From the NCBI GenBank assembly GCA_049654905.1, contig JBASIS010000207.1, forward strand, positions 1-6,373: 6,373 nt of DNA, in the 5' to 3' direction. The stretch comes from M0108 sp049654905 (lineage in GTDB: Bacteria; Pseudomonadota; Gammaproteobacteria; Chromatiales; Chromatiaceae). The translations under genes and the position numbers were made by a program. This document shows positions 5,614 to 6,373 of the stretch, piece after piece. A model generated the notes under the pieces. It searched no databases. It saw only the letters and a list, made by a program, of their open reading frames with translations, and had not been told where the DNA came from. Each line of letters begins with the position of its first letter. Position 1 is the first letter of the stretch.

Positions 5614-6373
5614 ATGGTTTCCCCAGATCGAAACTTGCACGTCGGCCGCCCCAACATCGGCGACCGCGAGCATTTCCTGCGTCTGGCCGGGGAGATGCTC
5701 GACCGTGTTTGGCTGACGAACCATGGCCCACTCGTGCAGCAACTGGAAAAACGCCTGGCCGACTATCTCCAAGTCGCCCATTGCGTCGTGACAGCCAACG
5801 GCACCGAAGCGTTGGAGCTGGCCATTCGCGCCCTGGATCTCACGGGCGAGGTGATCGTTCCGTCATTGACCTTCATCGCCACGGCCCATGCGCTTCATTG
5901 GCAAGGCATCCGGCCGGTCTTTGCGGACATCGACCCCGTGACGTACAACCTCGATCCGGCCGCGGTCGAGCGCGCCATCACGCCGGCGACCAGCGGCATC
6001 CTGGCCGTCCATCTCTACGGACGTCCCGGCCCCGTTGAGGCGTTGCAGGCGATCGCCGATCGGCACGGACTCGCCCTGATGTTCGACGCCGCCCACGCCT
6101 TCGGCTGCACGCACGGCGGGCGACCGATCGGCAACTTCGGCCGCTGCGAGGTCTTCAGCTTCCACGCCACCAAGGTCTTCAACACCTTCGAGGGCGGGGC
6201 CATCGCCACCAACGACGCGGAACTGGCCCAGAAACTTCGTTGGATGCAGAACTTCGGTTTTGCCGGCGAGGACACCGTAGTCTACCCGGGCGTGAACGGC
6301 AAGATGACGGAGATCTGCGCCGCCATGGGGCTGGTCAATCTCGACAGTCTGGACCACTTCATCGCGGTCAATC
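5614..6373 (+). CDS. DegT/DnrJ/EryC1/StrS aminotransferase, VioA-like (5' part)
   Basis: The frame opens at ATG 5614 and runs off the right edge after 253 codons. Homologues have roughly 370-400 residues, so about two thirds is visible. Landmarks are HVGRPNIGDREHFLRL, WLTNHGPLVQQLE, TANGTEALELAI from T60, MFDAAHAFG with D158 (PLP nitrogen contact), and FHATKVFNTFEGGA with K187 (Schiff-base lysine). NFGFAGEDTV and KMTEICAAMGL follow. These phrases fit VioA-type enzymes, which convert dTDP-4-keto-6-deoxyglucose to dTDP-4-amino-4,6-dideoxyglucose (dTDP-viosamine). That is known for the family and inferred for this protein. It differs clearly from the perosamine-type enzyme at 1475-2593, so it is not a duplicate. 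An acyltransferase such as VioB, if present, would lie beyond the window. The gene returns to GC-rich composition after the AT-rich island. Confidence 0.88.
   Translation, partial: MVSPDRNLHVGRPNIGDREHFLRLAGEMLDRVWLTNHGPLVQQLEKRLADYLQVAHCVVTANGTEALELAIRALDLTGEVIVPSLTFIATAHALHWQGIRPVFADIDPVTYNLDPAAVERAITPATSGILAVHLYGRPGPVEALQAIADRHGLALMFDAAHAFGCTHGGRPIGNFGRCEVFSFHATKVFNTFEGGAIATNDAELAQKLRWMQNFGFAGEDTVVYPGVNGKMTEICAAMGLVNLDSLDHFIAVN

Noticed and set aside
5583..5615. Possible promoter: TTGACC at 5583-5588 with TATGCA or CATAAT downstream
   Set aside because: With 17-nt spacing the -10 match is poor. The better CATAAT is 21 nt away and overlaps the start codon, so transcription would begin inside the gene.
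1..6373. CRISPR array or tRNA/rRNA genes
   Set aside because: No regularly spaced direct repeats with unique spacers and no cloverleaf or rRNA-like sequence seen by eye. The only regular repeat is the in-gene 27-bp one.

Overview
The window looks like part of a surface-polysaccharide (O-antigen or capsule type) gene cluster from a GC-rich proteobacterium. The EDRLRGL-repeat protein at the left edge, the GC-rich extragenic palindrome and the codon use recall gammaproteobacteria such as the Chromatiaceae (purple sulfur bacteria). That placement is an inference, not proof. All recognised genes lie on the + strand.

Layout: (1) 2-550 is the 3' part of a hypothetical protein ending in 9-residue EDRLRGL repeats. 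It probably belongs to the neighbouring chromosome rather than the sugar cluster. (2) 551-728 is intergenic and carries a strong GC palindrome. (3) 729-2593 is a tight two-gene unit: a class I SAM-dependent methyltransferase and a DegT/DnrJ/EryC1/StrS sugar aminotransferase resembling GDP-perosamine synthases. (4) 2594-2904 is a scar. It reads as the C-terminal half of a UPF0175-like antitoxin, then the first dozen codons of a DUF3368/PIN-like toxin, then the diverged tail of another DegT-type aminotransferase with an in-frame stop. (5) 2905-4215 is a family-4-type glycosyltransferase. (6) 4518-5306 is a markedly AT-rich gene for a fucosyltransferase-like (NodZ/FUT8 superfamily) enzyme, with about 300 bp of unassigned sequence on each side. 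(7) 5614-6373 is the 5' part of a second, distinct aminotransferase resembling VioA (dTDP-4-amino-4,6-dideoxyglucose synthesis), running off the right edge.

Working together: the two aminotransferases would make 4-amino-4,6-dideoxyhexose nucleotide sugars. The methyltransferase could decorate a sugar, and the two glycosyltransferases would place sugars on a growing glycan. The changing base composition, the degraded gene pieces and the long non-coding joints indicate a mosaic locus built by repeated cassette exchange. I do not see a convincing wholly new system. The most interesting item is the composite scar at 2594-2904.
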